A program made the position numbers and the translations under genes. The notes beneath the pieces are model-generated. The model made no database searches, was not told the DNA's origin, and saw only the letters and a program-made list of their open reading frames with translations. From assembly GCA_021820105.1 (NCBI GenBank), contig JAKAED010000002.1, positions 1 through 64,000 on the forward strand: 64,000 bases of DNA, in the 5' to 3' direction. The stretch is from Actinomycetes bacterium. GTDB taxonomy: Bacteria > Actinomycetota > Thermoleophilia > Solirubrobacterales > Solirubrobacteraceae. Of this stretch, positions 38,096 through 50,675 are shown piece by piece (positions within the stretch are counted from its first letter, which is position 1; every line of letters begins with the position of its first letter).

Positions 38096-38132
38096 CTGGG
38101 CGATGCTTCCCGTCTTCAGGTGTGGCGGTTGC

Positions 38133-38513
38133 TCAGCGGCCGGAGCCGATGACGACGAACGGGCGCTCGCCTGCCTGAATCATGCCCAACTGCCGCGCGT
38201 CGCGCATGATCGTCGCCCTCTGTGAGAGCGCGCGCTTCTGGGCCACCAGGTCCCTGTGCTGACGCTGCAGCGAGGTGACCAGGCGGGTCTCCTGCGCTGC
38301 CTGCGCGCGCGCCGCAATCAGCGCCAGGCCGGCGCGAGCGCCGATCCAGCCAACGAGGCCGACAACCACCACCATCACGTACCGGAGCTTGCGATCCCAG
38401 CCCACCCGCGAGACCGGCAGGCGTCGCGCCACGGCCCGTGGCCGTGGGTGCGCGTGCTGTGATCTGGTTGTCCGCGTGTTGCGCGCGGCAGCGGTGTGGC
38501 TTCTGGGCGGCAT
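38133..38513 (-). CDS. FtsB/DivIC-like septum formation protein
   Basis: One TM then coiled coil AAQETRLVTSLQRQHRDLVAQKRALSQRATIMRDARQLGMIQAGERPFVV; next to eno. Confidence 0.8.
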   Translation of the reverse strand: MPPRSHTAAARNTRTTRSQHAHPRPRAVARRLPVSRVGWDRKLRYVMVVVVGLVGWIGARAGLALIAARAQAAQETRLVTSLQRQHRDLVAQKRALSQRATIMRDARQLGMIQAGERPFVVIGSGR

Positions 38514-38581
38514 CCCTCTACCGCCTTCATTCGCCGCGCGCGAACTCCTTCCTGCTGCAAGCAGAGATGCATCGGTTGCAA

Positions 38582-38614
38582 CGGATCGTTCGCCGCCCCG
38601 CGGCGAACGATCCG
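38582..38614. terminator. hairpin after eno
   Basis: CGGATCGTTCGCCGC-CCC-GCGGCGAACGATCCG, 15-bp perfect stem. Confidence 0.75.
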
Positions 38615-38625
38615 CCGCGCATGAG

Positions 38626-40733
<2,108 letters not shown>

Positions 40734-40737
40734 CGCG

Positions 40738-42015
40738 CTACTTCTTCTTGGTCTTGGTCGTAGAGGTGCCCGTCGTGGCCGTGCTCGACGTGGTGGCCGT
40801 GCTCGACGTGGTGGCCGTGCTCGACGTGGTGGCCGTGCTCGACGTGCTCGACGTGGTGGGGGTGCTGGACGCGCCCGCGGCCGAGGTCGAGGAACTTGGC
40901 GGCAATGTCAGGCTGGTGCTCGTCTTGGGTGCGACGTAGTTGGAGCAGTCGGCCTGCACCTGGTAGGGCGCACGGCACGTGGTCTTCTTGAACCAGTGCT
41001 GCTTGGCCGCGGCAATCACCTTCGTCTGGGCAGCCGCCTGCTCGGCCTGCTGCAGGTCCGCCTTGATCGTGGGGGTCGCCTTGGCCAGCGACTCCACCGT
41101 GGCGGGCACGACCTTGGTCACCTCCAGCACGTACCAGCCGAAAAGGCCCTGAACCGGTCCCACGAGCGTGTTCGGCTTGGCGCCGAAGATCGCCTTGCTG
41201 GCGGCGCTCTCATACTGGCCGGAGGTGACGCCCTGCACCAGACCGCCGTTGGCCTTGGCCGACGCATCCTCGGAGTACTTCTTGGCGACCGTGTCCCAGC
41301 TGGTGCCGGACTTGAGCGCGTTGGAGGCCGCCACCGCGGAGGACTGGCTCTTGATCCGCACGATGTGGACCGTGCGCGACTCAGGCGTCCCGAAGCTCGA
41401 CTGGTGCGACTTGTAGTAGGCCTCAATCGCGGACTTGGTGATCGGCTTCTCGTTGCGCTTGATCAGCTTCAGGAACAGGGTCTGGACCCGGTACTGGAAG
41501 CTCATGTCCTCCTTGGTCTGGCCCGTGGAGTTCAGGTAGCTGGTCAGCGCCGTCTGGGTCGGGAACTGCTTCTTGAGCTGCTTCTCAAAGCCGCTGCTGA
41601 GCGTCGCCGTGCTGATGCCGGCCTGGTGCGCCTCAGCCTGGAACCAGTAGCCCTCAACCAGGAAGTTCATGACCTCGGTGGTGTACTGGTTGAAAACCTG
41701 CTGGCAGTCGCTGCGCAGCGTGCTGTCAGGTGACTTGGCGAGGGTCGCGTATGCGACGCGAATCTGCTTGATGCAGCTGGTGAACTTCGGCGGGTCGTTG
41801 GCGATGATGACCGGCGCCGTGGAGCCCTGCTGGGCAGCCTGAACGGCCTGTTCCTTGGCGGCCACGTACATCCAGTGGTTGAACGCCTGCAGGGTGATCG
41901 GGTTACCGGCGACATTGGCAACCGAGTTGCCGGGCACGGAGCTACCGCAGCCTGCGATGACAGCGCCGCTTACAAAAAAGGCGGCGACCGCCGCGAGCTT
42001 TCTGGAGATTCGCAT
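40738..42015 (-). CDS. PpiC/PrsA/SurA-like peptidyl-prolyl isomerase lipoprotein
   Basis: Lipobox VIAGCGSS; PPIC core ESRTVHIVRIKSQSSAVAASNALKSGTSWDTVAKKYSEDASAKANGGLVQGVTSGQ. Confidence 0.9.
   Translation of the reverse strand: MRISRKLAAVAAFFVSGAVIAGCGSSVPGNSVANVAGNPITLQAFNHWMYVAAKEQAVQAAQQGSTAPVIIANDPPKFTSCIKQIRVAYATLAKSPDSTLRSDCQQVFNQYTTEVMNFLVEGYWFQAEAHQAGISTATLSSGFEKQLKKQFPTQTALTSYLNSTGQTKEDMSFQYRVQTLFLKLIKRNEKPITKSAIEAYYKSHQSSFGTPESRTVHIVRIKSQSSAVAASNALKSGTSWDTVAKKYSEDASAKANGGLVQGVTSGQYESAASKAIFGAKPNTLVGPVQGLFGWYVLEVTKVVPATVESLAKATPTIKADLQQAEQAAAQTKVIAAAKQHWFKKTTCRAPYQVQADCSNYVAPKTSTSLTLPPSSSTSAAGASSTPTTSSTSSTATTSSTATTSSTATTSSTATTGTSTTKTKKK
40777..40850. repeat. 18-bp tandem repeat encoding a Ser/Thr/Ala tail
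   Basis: GGCCGTGCTCGACGTGGT about four times; encodes TSSTATTSSTAT tail. Confidence 0.9.
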
Positions 42016-42099
42016 CGGCGGGCATGGTAGCGGCCCTGCCGCCAGGTGGCTCTGCGGTGCGCGTCGCAACTTACGACGTTCTTCAGCTGGAGTGCGTCC

Positions 42100-45000
42100 T
42101 CAGGCCGTGGCCGGCTCGGCCGCGGCCGCCTGCTGGACCGACAGCAGCAGATCAGCGGCGCGGACCACCGCCTCGAACTGCGCGCGCGGCTCGCCGGCAA
42201 CCCGCATTGACAGCTGTGACTTGCCCGACTCATACAGCGCCTCCGGCATCTCCGCGCGCAACGCCTTGACACGCGTTGAGTCGAGCTCGATCGGCGTCAC
42301 CGCCAGACGGCCGGCCTTGAAGGAGACCGCGGTGGCCCCCGCCTGCCCCAGCTTGATCCGCGCGATCTGCAGCAGCAGCAGGTTCTCAAGCGGCTCCGGG
42401 ATCTCCCCAAAGCGGTCCACGAGCTCCTCCCGCAGCAGGCCGATCTCAGCGACCTCACGGGCGGCGGCGATGCGCCGGTGCACATCGACCTTGGCCTGCT
42501 CGTAGGGGATGTAGTCGGTGGGCACGTAGGCGTCCACGCCGACCTCAAGGCGCACCGGCTCCCAGTCCTCCTCCACCTCGCCGCTGCCGGAGGCGGCCGC
42601 CTGCGCGGCCTGCACCGCCTCATCCAGCATCTGCATGTAGAGCTCAAAGCCAAGCGCCGCGACATGGCCGGACTGCTCATCCCCGAGCAGGTTGCCGGCG
42701 CCCCGCAGCTCCAGGTCGCGCATCGCCACCTTGAAGCCGGCGCCAAGCTCGGTGTAGTCGCTGAGCGCCGAGAGCCGCTGGGCCGCCTCAGCGGTCAGCG
42801 CCGCTGAGGACGGGTAGAGCAGGTAGGCGTAGGCGCGCTCCCGGCTGCGGCCCACGCGGCCGCGGATCTGGTAGAGCTGGGAGAGGCCGAACATGTCGGC
42901 GCGCTCGACGATCAGCGTGTTGGCCTGCGGGATGTCGATGCCGGACTCAATGATGGAGGTCGCCACCAGCACGTCAGCGTCGCCCCGCAGGAACGCGAGC
43001 ATGCGCTTCTCCAGCGTGGCGTCGTCCATCTGCCCGTGGGCGACCTCAAAGCGCATCTTCGGGACCAGCCCGCGCAGGCGCTCGGCGGTCTCATCGATCG
43101 ACTCGACGCGGTTGTGCAGGAAGAACGCCTGCCCGCCGCGCGCGTGCTCGCGCAGCAGCGCGGCCTTGACGAGCTCCTCATCGTATTCACCGACATAGGT
43201 CTTGACCGGCCGCCTGCCCTCAGGCGCGGTCTCAATCACGCTGATGTCGCGGATCCCCGCCAGCGACATCTGCAGCGTGCGCGGGATCGGAGTGGCGCTC
43301 ATGGCCAGCACGTCCACCTTCAGCTTGAGCTGCTTGAGCAATTCCTTCTGCTTGACGCCGAAGCGCTGCTCCTCATCGATGATCAGCAGGCCGAGATCCT
43401 TGGCCCGCACGTCACGTGAGAGCAGCCGGTGGGTGCCCACCAGGATGTCCACCTCGCCGCGGCCAAAGGCGGCGATCGCCTCCTTCTGCTCGGCTGCGGG
43501 CCGGAAGCGGGAGACGTGCTCAATCCGCACCGGGTAGTCCTTCAGGCGCTCCGAGAAGGTGCCGTAGTGCTGCTGGGCAAGGATCGTCGTCGGCACCAGC
43601 ACCATCACCTGCTTGCCGTCTTGGGCGGCCTTGAAGGCGGCGCGCAGCGCCACCTCCGTCTTGCCGTAGCCGACGTCACCGCAGATCAGGCGGTCCATCG
43701 GCCGCGGCGCCTCCATGTCGGCCTTGACGAACTCAATCGCGTCCCGCTGGTCGGGGGTCTCCGTGTAGGCAAAGGCGTTCTCAAACTCCATCTGCCACTC
43801 CGTGTCCGGCGGGAAGGGGTGGCCCTCGCGGCGCTTGCGCTCGGCGTAGAGGTTGAGCAGCTCACCCGCCATCTCCTGCGCGGCGCGGCGCGCGCGAGCC
43901 TTGATCGTGTCCCACCGGGTGCCGCCCAGCTTGGAGAGCGTGGGGCCGTGCTCGCCCCCGCCGCCCACGTAGCGGCTGATCTTGGCCAGCTGCTCGACCG
44001 GCATGAAGACGCGGTCGGTACCGGCAAACTCGAGGTTCAGGTAGTCACGGGTGATGCCGGCCACGGTCTTGGTGTCAAAGCCCGCGAACCGCGCGACACC
44101 GTGATCCTCGTGCACGACGATGTCACCGGTCCGCAGCTCCGCGAACGAGCGCAGCGCGCCGCGGCGTCCGACCCGCACCGGCCCCTCAGGGGCCCGGCGG
44201 CGGCGGAACAGCCGGTGCTCAGGGATCACCGCCAGGTGGAACTGCGGTGCGATGAAGCCCTCCCGCAGGCGGGCGTGGGCGAAGGTGAGGCCACCGGCGC
44301 CGCGCTCCGCTGCCGGTGGTCCAGCGGGACCTCCGGCAGCGCTGTCACCGTCGAGCCAGCCGACCTTCAGCCGCCCGAGGTTGTAGGCCGCGCGGTCGCC
44401 CTCGCCCTTGACCGCAAAGGCGACCACGGTGCGGTAACCGGAGCGGGTGAGCTTCTCGAGCTCGGGCTCCGCATCGCGGATGCTGCGGGCGCCGATCTCG
44501 GCCGCCTGGCCACGGAACTGGAAGGGCTGGTCCTGGTCGATCGAGGAGAGGCGGATGCGAGCGCGGTCCGCAAGCTCGGCCGTGATCGCCTCCGGGTTGA
44601 CGTAGAGCTGGTGGGCCTCGGTGTCGTGGAAGGCCGCGCAGACGTCCTGCCAGTGATCGGCCAGGGCGGGCTGGACCTCCTCCTCGGCGGCGAGCAGCAC
44701 CGCGGCCTGGGAGTCGACCAGCTGCAGGAAGGTCCGGAAGTCCTCCACCGGCAGCAGCTCGGTGATGTCTGGGCGGTTCTCCTCCGCCTCCATGGCGGCG
44801 AGCTCGGCCAGCTCGCGGTACTCGGCAGCGAGTTCCGCGGCCGGCGCGACCTCAACCTCGTCAGCCTCGCCCAGTGAGCGCTGGGTGAAGGTGCTGAACC
44901 AGCGCAGCGACTCGATCTCATCGCCGAACAGGTCGACGCGGACGGCGCGGTCCTCGGTGGCAGGGAAGAGGTCGAGCAGGCCGCCGCGGATCGCGAACTG

Positions 45001-45600
45001 GCCGCGGTCCTCGACCTGGTCGACGCGCTCATAGCCGGCGGCGACCAGGTCGGCGCTGGTCTCATCCAGGTCCATCAGCTCGCCCTTGCGCAGGGTGAAG
45101 CCGTGGGGGCGCAGCGACGGGTCGGGCACCTTCTCGGAGAGGGCCACGGCGCTCACCACGACGACCGGCGCCCCCGCCTGGGGAAGGAAAGTTGCCGTAG
45201 GGGCACTTTTCCTTCCCCGCGCGCTCTCATCACCGGTCTGGTCCGCCCCCTGGTTGTCGTGCCGGTCGGCGTCCTGATCGCCCAGCAGCGCGTCCAGCGC
45301 GGCGATCCGCTGGCCGGTGAGGTGGGCGGGCGGGGCCAGGTGCGACTCGTAGGTGACACCGCGGCTGGGGTAGTAGCGCACGCGCCGGGGCGCCAGCCAG
45401 GCGCGCAGGCTGCCGGCCAGATCACGCGCCTGCCGGTCGTCGCCGGCAACCACGATCGCGGGCTTCGCGGGATCGCGGTTGAGCAGCGCGGCAATCAGGA
45501 ACGGCCGCAGTGACACGGACACAAAGGCGCGGCCGCCGTCGGCGTGCAGCCTCCCGGTCTGCGGGTCGTCGTCCGCGTGGCGAAGCAGTGTGGCGAGCAT
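42100..45600 (-). CDS. mfd: transcription-repair coupling factor Mfd
   Basis: [99 protein letters not shown]. Confidence 0.98.
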   Translation of the reverse strand: MLATLLRHADDDPQTGRLHADGGRAFVSVSLRPFLIAALLNRDPAKPAIVVAGDDRQARDLAGSLRAWLAPRRVRYYPSRGVTYESHLAPPAHLTGQRIAALDALLGDQDADRHDNQGADQTGDESARGRKSAPTATFLPQAGAPVVVVSAVALSEKVPDPSLRPHGFTLRKGELMDLDETSADLVAAGYERVDQVEDRGQFAIRGGLLDLFPATEDRAVRVDLFGDEIESLRWFSTFTQRSLGEADEVEVAPAAELAAEYRELAELAAMEAEENRPDITELLPVEDFRTFLQLVDSQAAVLLAAEEEVQPALADHWQDVCAAFHDTEAHQLYVNPEAITAELADRARIRLSSIDQDQPFQFRGQAAEIGARSIRDAEPELEKLTRSGYRTVVAFAVKGEGDRAAYNLGRLKVGWLDGDSAAGGPAGPPAAERGAGGLTFAHARLREGFIAPQFHLAVIPEHRLFRRRRAPEGPVRVGRRGALRSFAELRTGDIVVHEDHGVARFAGFDTKTVAGITRDYLNLEFAGTDRVFMPVEQLAKISRYVGGGGEHGPTLSKLGGTRWDTIKARARRAAQEMAGELLNLYAERKRREGHPFPPDTEWQMEFENAFAYTETPDQRDAIEFVKADMEAPRPMDRLICGDVGYGKTEVALRAAFKAAQDGKQVMVLVPTTILAQQHYGTFSERLKDYPVRIEHVSRFRPAAEQKEAIAAFGRGEVDILVGTHRLLSRDVRAKDLGLLIIDEEQRFGVKQKELLKQLKLKVDVLAMSATPIPRTLQMSLAGIRDISVIETAPEGRRPVKTYVGEYDEELVKAALLREHARGGQAFFLHNRVESIDETAERLRGLVPKMRFEVAHGQMDDATLEKRMLAFLRGDADVLVATSIIESGIDIPQANTLIVERADMFGLSQLYQIRGRVGRSRERAYAYLLYPSSAALTAEAAQRLSALSDYTELGAGFKVAMRDLELRGAGNLLGDEQSGHVAALGFELYMQMLDEAVQAAQAAASGSGEVEEDWEPVRLEVGVDAYVPTDYIPYEQAKVDVHRRIAAAREVAEIGLLREELVDRFGEIPEPLENLLLLQIARIKLGQAGATAVSFKAGRLAVTPIELDSTRVKALRAEMPEALYESGKSQLSMRVAGEPRAQFEAVVRAADLLLSVQQAAAAEPATA
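45180..45218. repeat. REP-like inverted repeat inside mfd
   Basis: GGGGAAGGAAAGTTGCC-GTAGG-GGCACTTTTCCTTCCCC, 17-nt near-perfect arms. Confidence 0.85.
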
Positions 45601-45648
45601 CTGAGGCTCTCTACTTAAGCAGTTGCCGGGATGCCGGCGGGCGAAGTC

Positions 45649-48375
45649 TCAGCGGACCCGAACCATCTTGCGCGCGCTCGTGCTGCCAGTGATGTCGGAG
45701 CTGCCCGCGTACACGGCGCGCAGCCGGTCCGACCCGCGATGAAGTGACAGGGTGACGCGCGCCCGGCCGCTGCGCACGGCAACCCTCCTGACGACCTTCC
45801 TGCCGCTGTAGATGGTCACCCAGCCCGTCGCGACGGCGGCCCCCGGGCATGTGACGCGGATCATCACCAGCACTCGATGCGTGCGGCGGCGGCCGACCTT
45901 CCTGGCAGTCAATGTCGTGCGGGAGGTGGTCTTCCTCACCGCCACGCTACCGGGCGCGTACGTGATCGCGTAGTCGGCCGATGCCGCGCCCGCACATGTG
46001 CTCGCATACGAGCCGACGTGCGTCTGCGCGGTCACCGGCGCCATGCAGGTCGGTGCGACGGTCAGCGAGCCACTCCCGTCACCGCGAACAAAGCCGCTGT
46101 AGATCGGCGTGATCGCCGGCGGAGTGCCACCGTAGACAATGCTGCCTCCCGAAGCGGTGACCGTGAGCGGCGCCTTGGCGACCGTGATCTTCGCCGTTGT
46201 CGTGGTGCTGGTGGCGTACGCACCGGCCTCGGTGACGTCGATCACGCACGCACCAACGCCCGTGTAGGTGACGGTCGCGCTGCTCGTTACCGTGCCTGCG
46301 TTGACGTTGGAGAGTGCGCAGACACCCGAGCTTGCCGGCTCAACGCCGAGCGTCATCGTGCTCGACGCGCCGGCACCGGTCGCGGTTAGGGTCGTACTGG
46401 CGCCATACGTGCCGCTGCTGGGAGCCGTGATCTGGGCCGGAACGGGAGAGAGCGTCGAGATCAACTGGACGAGCCCGCTCTGAGCGAGTGGCCCGAGCGG
46501 CGTGCCCGCTCCGACGACGGTCGAGCCGGCGAGCCAGCCCGATCCGGTGTAGCCGGATGCGGTCGGCGGCGTCGGCAGGGACTCGCCGGAGGCCGCGACG
46601 GTCGGGGCGAACACCCACAGGTCCGGCGGCGTCGCGCCGGTCGGGGGCGTGAACGCGAGGTGGAAGGCGTTGCCGGTGATCGTCGCGCCGGCGGTAGCGC
46701 CCGGGCCGTGGCCGTCAGCTGACCAGGAGGACCCGTTGACCGTGATCGCACCGTTGTTGGTCAGCGTGCCGGAGCCGCCGATCACGCCGCTGAGGTCGAT
46801 CGTGCCGTCGTTTGTATTCGCGCCGTCAAGCGAGAGCGTGCTCGATGCGTTCACGGCGAGCGTCGCTCCCGCCTGAACGGAGAGGCCGCCGTGCACCTCG
46901 CCACTGAGCACGGGCGCGGCAGAGCCCGCTGCGATGGTGAGAGTTCCAGAGTTCCCGTAGACGGTGTAGCCGAGGCTCGGGCCGATGCCGGGCCCGTACG
47001 TCGTCCCCAGGGTGCTGCCCCCGGCGAAGTTCCCGGTCGCCGGGGTCACGTCGAGCGTCCCGCCGCTGAGCGTCACCCCGCCACCGTTGCCGCCGGTGGT
47101 GATCTCGACCCCGCCGCCGCCGACGGCTGCGCCCGCCCCCGCGTAGCTGCTGGAACCGGCGATCGCGCTGACGATCCCGCCCTGGATGTCGACCGTTCCC
47201 GTCAATGACTGGTTGACGTAGGCCGTGGTGCCCGGGCTCTCGCCACCGCCGCCACCACCGATGCCGGCACCGCCGCCGCCAACGCCCGACACCGAACCAC
47301 CCATGGCCGTCAGACTGCCCGCCGTCACAGTCAACGAGCCGGCGAGATTGCCGCCCGGCGCACCGGCGGCGCTGGAGGATTCCGAGTCGCCTCCGCCACC
47401 GCCACCGATGCCTGCCCCGGCGCCGGCGGCCGTTGAGGAGGCACCCCCGGCGGCCTGTACGGTGCCGCCGTTGATGACCACGCTGCCTGCCAGGTTGCCT
47501 CCATAGCCCTGGAACACCGATCCGGCATAACCGGCAGCCGCGCCACCCCCGCCGATGCCGGCACCGCTGCCGCCGTTTGCTCCGGCGCCGCCGGTGGCCG
47601 TCACGTACCCACCGTTGACGGTGACGGTTCCCTTCAGGTACCCTCCCCCGGCGCCGTAGTCACCGCCGCCGCCGCCGATGCCGGCTGCCCCAGCGCCGTA
47701 GCTCCCGGGGGAGCCGGAGCCGCCGGTCGCCGCGACGTTCCCACCGTTGATCGTGATCGACCCCGCATGGCCGGAGAATCCGGCGAGGCCGTAGACCGGG
47801 TCCGTGTACAACGTGTCGCCCCCCGACCCTCCGATGCCGGCGGCGGCTCCAGCGCCGCTCGAATACGAGTTGTCACCCGGCCCGCCGGTCGCGGTGAGGG
47901 TTCCCTGATCAGACACATTGAGGGACGAGGTGTCCTCGATGGTGAGGCTCGCGCCGCTGGGTACACCGATGCCCGGGTTGGCACCTCCCGGGCTGGTGAT
48001 GGTGAGGCTGCAGCCGTCCAGATCGAGGGTCACGGATGCGCCCGACGCAATGCTCAGGTCCTGCCCCGACGGCGCTGTCATCGCCGAGGTGAGATAGAAG
48101 GTCCCGCTGTTGCCATTCGTGACTGCAGCTACTGCCGTCTGCAGGCTGGAGAACGTGCTCTCTGCCGTGGCGCCTGCGGGAAGGTTGCTCGTCGAACCGC
48201 AGTTCGGAGCGGCGAGCGCCGCCGCAGGGAGCGTCAGGGCCAGCCCGCCGCAGAGGGCGGCGACGAATGCCGTGGCGGCCCCGCGTGCTGCCACGGTACC
48301 TCCCCCACGGGTCGTCTGGGACTGTCCCTCTCTCGCTGTGCGCACGAGCACCTCCGCTGTATGGCGAGCCGGCAC
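45649..48375 (-). CDS. large secreted glycine-rich repeat protein with MBG-like Ig domain
   Basis: Signal-like N-terminus; repeated VTINGGxVxATGG..GAGIGGGGG motifs; PLTVTASGGSIVYGGTPPAITPIYSGF. Confidence 0.82.
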   Translation of the reverse strand: MPARHTAEVLVRTAREGQSQTTRGGGTVAARGAATAFVAALCGGLALTLPAAALAAPNCGSTSNLPAGATAESTFSSLQTAVAAVTNGNSGTFYLTSAMTAPSGQDLSIASGASVTLDLDGCSLTITSPGGANPGIGVPSGASLTIEDTSSLNVSDQGTLTATGGPGDNSYSSGAGAAAGIGGSGGDTLYTDPVYGLAGFSGHAGSITINGGNVAATGGSGSPGSYGAGAAGIGGGGGDYGAGGGYLKGTVTVNGGYVTATGGAGANGGSGAGIGGGGAAAGYAGSVFQGYGGNLAGSVVINGGTVQAAGGASSTAAGAGAGIGGGGGGDSESSSAAGAPGGNLAGSLTVTAGSLTAMGGSVSGVGGGGAGIGGGGGGESPGTTAYVNQSLTGTVDIQGGIVSAIAGSSSYAGAGAAVGGGGVEITTGGNGGGVTLSGGTLDVTPATGNFAGGSTLGTTYGPGIGPSLGYTVYGNSGTLTIAAGSAAPVLSGEVHGGLSVQAGATLAVNASSTLSLDGANTNDGTIDLSGVIGGSGTLTNNGAITVNGSSWSADGHGPGATAGATITGNAFHLAFTPPTGATPPDLWVFAPTVAASGESLPTPPTASGYTGSGWLAGSTVVGAGTPLGPLAQSGLVQLISTLSPVPAQITAPSSGTYGASTTLTATGAGASSTMTLGVEPASSGVCALSNVNAGTVTSSATVTYTGVGACVIDVTEAGAYATSTTTTAKITVAKAPLTVTASGGSIVYGGTPPAITPIYSGFVRGDGSGSLTVAPTCMAPVTAQTHVGSYASTCAGAASADYAITYAPGSVAVRKTTSRTTLTARKVGRRRTHRVLVMIRVTCPGAAVATGWVTIYSGRKVVRRVAVRSGRARVTLSLHRGSDRLRAVYAGSSDITGSTSARKMVRVR

Positions 48376-48500
48376 TCGCGTCGATGGAAGGCGGGGAGAT
48401 TAGCTGAAGCGCCGAACCGGCTGCGTGCTACCGGGCTCAGGTGCAGAACCAGACGCGCGCGGTCCGCGGCAGGTGCCGCCCTCCGCGGCGCCGTGCAGGC

Positions 48501-49076
48501 TCACGCCTCGCTGGCGAGCAGTTGCTCGGTGGCGTCGGCGGCCGCGTCGATCAGCGCCTGAACCTGGTCCCGCGGTTCCCGGAAGCGCCCCAGGACAAAG
48601 GCGGCCACAAGCTCCGGATCGGTCGTCGGAGGCCTCCCCACGCCGACCCGCACGCGCTGAAAATCGGCGGTGCCAAGGGCGGCCCGGATCGACTTCAGGC
48701 CGTTGTGGCCGGCCAGGCCGCCGCCCAGCCGCGTGCGGATCTCCGCGAAGGGGAGGTCGATCTCATCGTGCACGACGATGATGTGATCGGGCTCGACCCG
48801 CAGCTCACCGCGAGCGGGGCCAACTGACTTCCCCGCCTCATTCATGTACGTCTGCGGCATCAGCAGGGCGACCCGCGGACCGCCGATCCCGGCGCGGCCG
48901 TCGGTGATCAGTCCGCGGTAGCGGGATCTGGGTTTGCCCAGCTCCCAGCGTGAGCGCAGGCGCTCAGCAACCTCAAAGCCAATGTTGTGGGGGGTGCCGT
49001 CATAGGCGGCCCCGGGGTTACCGAGGCCGACTATCAACCAATCAACGGGTGCACCGCGACGCTGCAGCAGCGGCAT
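48501..49076 (-). CDS. pth: peptidyl-tRNA hydrolase
   Basis: WLIVGLGNPGAAYDGTPHNIGFEVAERL, PQTYMNEAGKSVGP, HDEIDLPFAEIRTRLGGGLAGHNGLKSI. Confidence 0.96.
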   Translation of the reverse strand: MPLLQRRGAPVDWLIVGLGNPGAAYDGTPHNIGFEVAERLRSRWELGKPRSRYRGLITDGRAGIGGPRVALLMPQTYMNEAGKSVGPARGELRVEPDHIIVVHDEIDLPFAEIRTRLGGGLAGHNGLKSIRAALGTADFQRVRVGVGRPPTTDPELVAAFVLGRFREPRDQVQALIDAAADATEQLLASEA

Positions 49077-49090
49077 CGGCCGGGGCGGGA

Positions 49091-49765
49091 CTACTCGCCC
49101 GCGGTCTCGGCCTCTTCAGCGGTCGCGCCCTCAGCCTCGGCAGCGGACTCCTCGCCCACGACCTCGGTCTCGAGCTCGATCTCCGTGGCCGCCTCGGCGG
49201 CCATCATCCCGCGGGATGTGCGGATGGCGGCGATCACCAGCTCCGGGTCGCCGATGATGGTGGTGCCCTCAGGCGCCTGCAGCTCACCGAGCGTGAGGCT
49301 CGCGCCCACCTTGAGGTTGGCGATGCTGTGGCGGATCACATCCGGGATGGCGGTCGGGATCGCCTCGACGATCACCTCACGCACGGTGTTCTCGAGGATG
49401 CCGCCGAGCTTCACGTCGGACTCCTCCACGTCGGTCAGCTCGAGTGCGACCGGCTGCTGGATCGGCTTGGTGAGGTCGACCCGAAGCAGGTCGATGTGCA
49501 CGGTGTCACCGCTGACCGGGTGACGCACGCGCTCCTTGAGCACGACGGGCTCAGCCTTGGCGTCGTCGATCTGCAGGTCAATGACGGCGCTGGCGCGGGC
49601 CAGGGTGTTGCGAAGTACGCGAGCGTCGATCTGGAAAGAGACCGGGTCCTTCCCACCGCCGTAAACGGTGCCGAGGACCAGGCCCTCGCGGCGGAGGCGG
49701 CGCGCACCGCGCGAACCCACCGGCTCGCGGCTTGTGGCGAGAAGGCTTGTGGACTGTTCAGACAT
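49091..49765 (-). CDS. rplY: 50S ribosomal protein L25 (Ctc form)
   Basis: SREPVGSRGARRLRREGLVLGTVYGGGKDPVSFQID..., VSGDTVHIDLLRVDL; acidic tail. Confidence 0.95.
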   Translation of the reverse strand: MSEQSTSLLATSREPVGSRGARRLRREGLVLGTVYGGGKDPVSFQIDARVLRNTLARASAVIDLQIDDAKAEPVVLKERVRHPVSGDTVHIDLLRVDLTKPIQQPVALELTDVEESDVKLGGILENTVREVIVEAIPTAIPDVIRHSIANLKVGASLTLGELQAPEGTTIIGDPELVIAAIRTSRGMMAAEAATEIELETEVVGEESAAEAEGATAEEAETAGE

Positions 49766-49845
49766 AGGTCGGTCGATGGTAGCGGGCATTGACATTTTTG
49801 GAATTTCTGTCTCGCGCGACGCGTCTGCGGCGATACTCTCTACCA

Positions 49846-50178
49846 ATGACGGGTTTTCAGCTGATGCTGTTCCTCTTGGTGGTGCACATCTTCGGCTTCA
49901 TCGCCGTCGGTCTGCTCATGATTCCGGTGCTTCGCGATGACCCCGCGGAGCCCGATGAGGACGGCGGCGGTTCGGATGACGGCTGGGGCAACCGACCCAA
50001 CTTCAAGCCCGACCCGAGTCGCTGGCCGGGCGGCGGAATTCCGCTGCCGGATGCCGAGCAGTCGTCGGTACGTCTACGGGGGCCCGGCCGGCTCTCAGAC
50101 AAGCTGACGTCGCCCGAGCGGCGGCCCGCTCGTGAGCCCGCACCGCGCAAGCCGGTTCGAGCCAACGACCAGGCGTAA
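49846..50178 (+). CDS. hypothetical single-TM protein
   Basis: MTGFQLMLFLLVVHIFGFIAVGLLMIPVLRDDPAEPDEDGGG... Confidence 0.65.
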   Translation: MTGFQLMLFLLVVHIFGFIAVGLLMIPVLRDDPAEPDEDGGGSDDGWGNRPNFKPDPSRWPGGGIPLPDAEQSSVRLRGPGRLSDKLTSPERRPAREPAPRKPVRANDQA

Positions 50179-50180
50179 CC

Positions 50181-50220
50181 GGTGTGAGGGTGAGCGTTCG
50201 CGAGCGCTCACCCTCACACC
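50181..50220. terminator. hairpin terminator, 16-bp stem
   Basis: GGTGTGAGGGTGAGCG-TTCGCGAG-CGCTCACCCTCACACC. Confidence 0.75.
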
Positions 50221-50355
50221 GCCCGCACAGTCACTCAGATCCTGAGCTCCGTCCTACGGCCTGAGCTATGGGCGGCATGGGCGGCCGTGAGTTCCAGCAG
50301 GTACCTGCCGGACCCGCGAGCGAACGCAGTCCCTCCCACTCCTCTGGCGGGCTGC

Positions 50356-50390
50356 CGTCAAAAACAACCCCAGCAGGGTCACTTTTGACG
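50356..50390. repeat. REP-like imperfect palindrome
   Basis: CGTCAAAAACAACCCCAGCAGGGTCACTTTTGACG. Confidence 0.6.
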
Positions 50391-50578
50391 CTGGCCCGCC
50401 CAGCTGCAGGTTCCATGGCTCGTTGGTGGCGGACTGGCTCAGGGGACCCCGGGGGTTCGGATAGCTGCTGAGTGACAGGCGGCGCGACCACGGAGAACGT
50501 TGCGTACGCGGGCACGTCGCCAGCGAATGACCATCTGGCCCGGTGGTTGTGAGTTCACGATCTGGCCACGCACCGCCA

Positions 50579-50592
50579 CGACTTATAAGTCG
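50579..50592. promoter_or_regulatory. 14-bp perfect palindrome CGACTTATAAGTCG
   Basis: Direct reading in an otherwise gene-poor 450-bp interval. Confidence 0.3.
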
Positions 50593-50637
50593 ACTCGGCG
50601 TATTTGCCAACCGGCAGCCGTTACTCGCCGACATAGC

Positions 50638-50666
50638 GCGGAGGCGCCGACCTGCGGCGCCTCCGC
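50638..50666 (-). terminator. hairpin downstream of the 1434-aa gene
   Basis: GCGGAGGCGCCG-ACCTG-CGGCGCCTCCGC. Confidence 0.75.
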
Positions 50667-50675
50667 AATTAGTGA

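Noticed and set aside
43429-44877. 482-aa plus-strand ORF inside mfd
   Set aside because: Fully antisense to conserved Mfd motifs; composition dominated by R/G/A/L from reading complementary codons.
48985-49790. plus-strand ORFs opposite rplY
   Set aside because: rplY on the minus strand is unambiguous; these are shadow frames.
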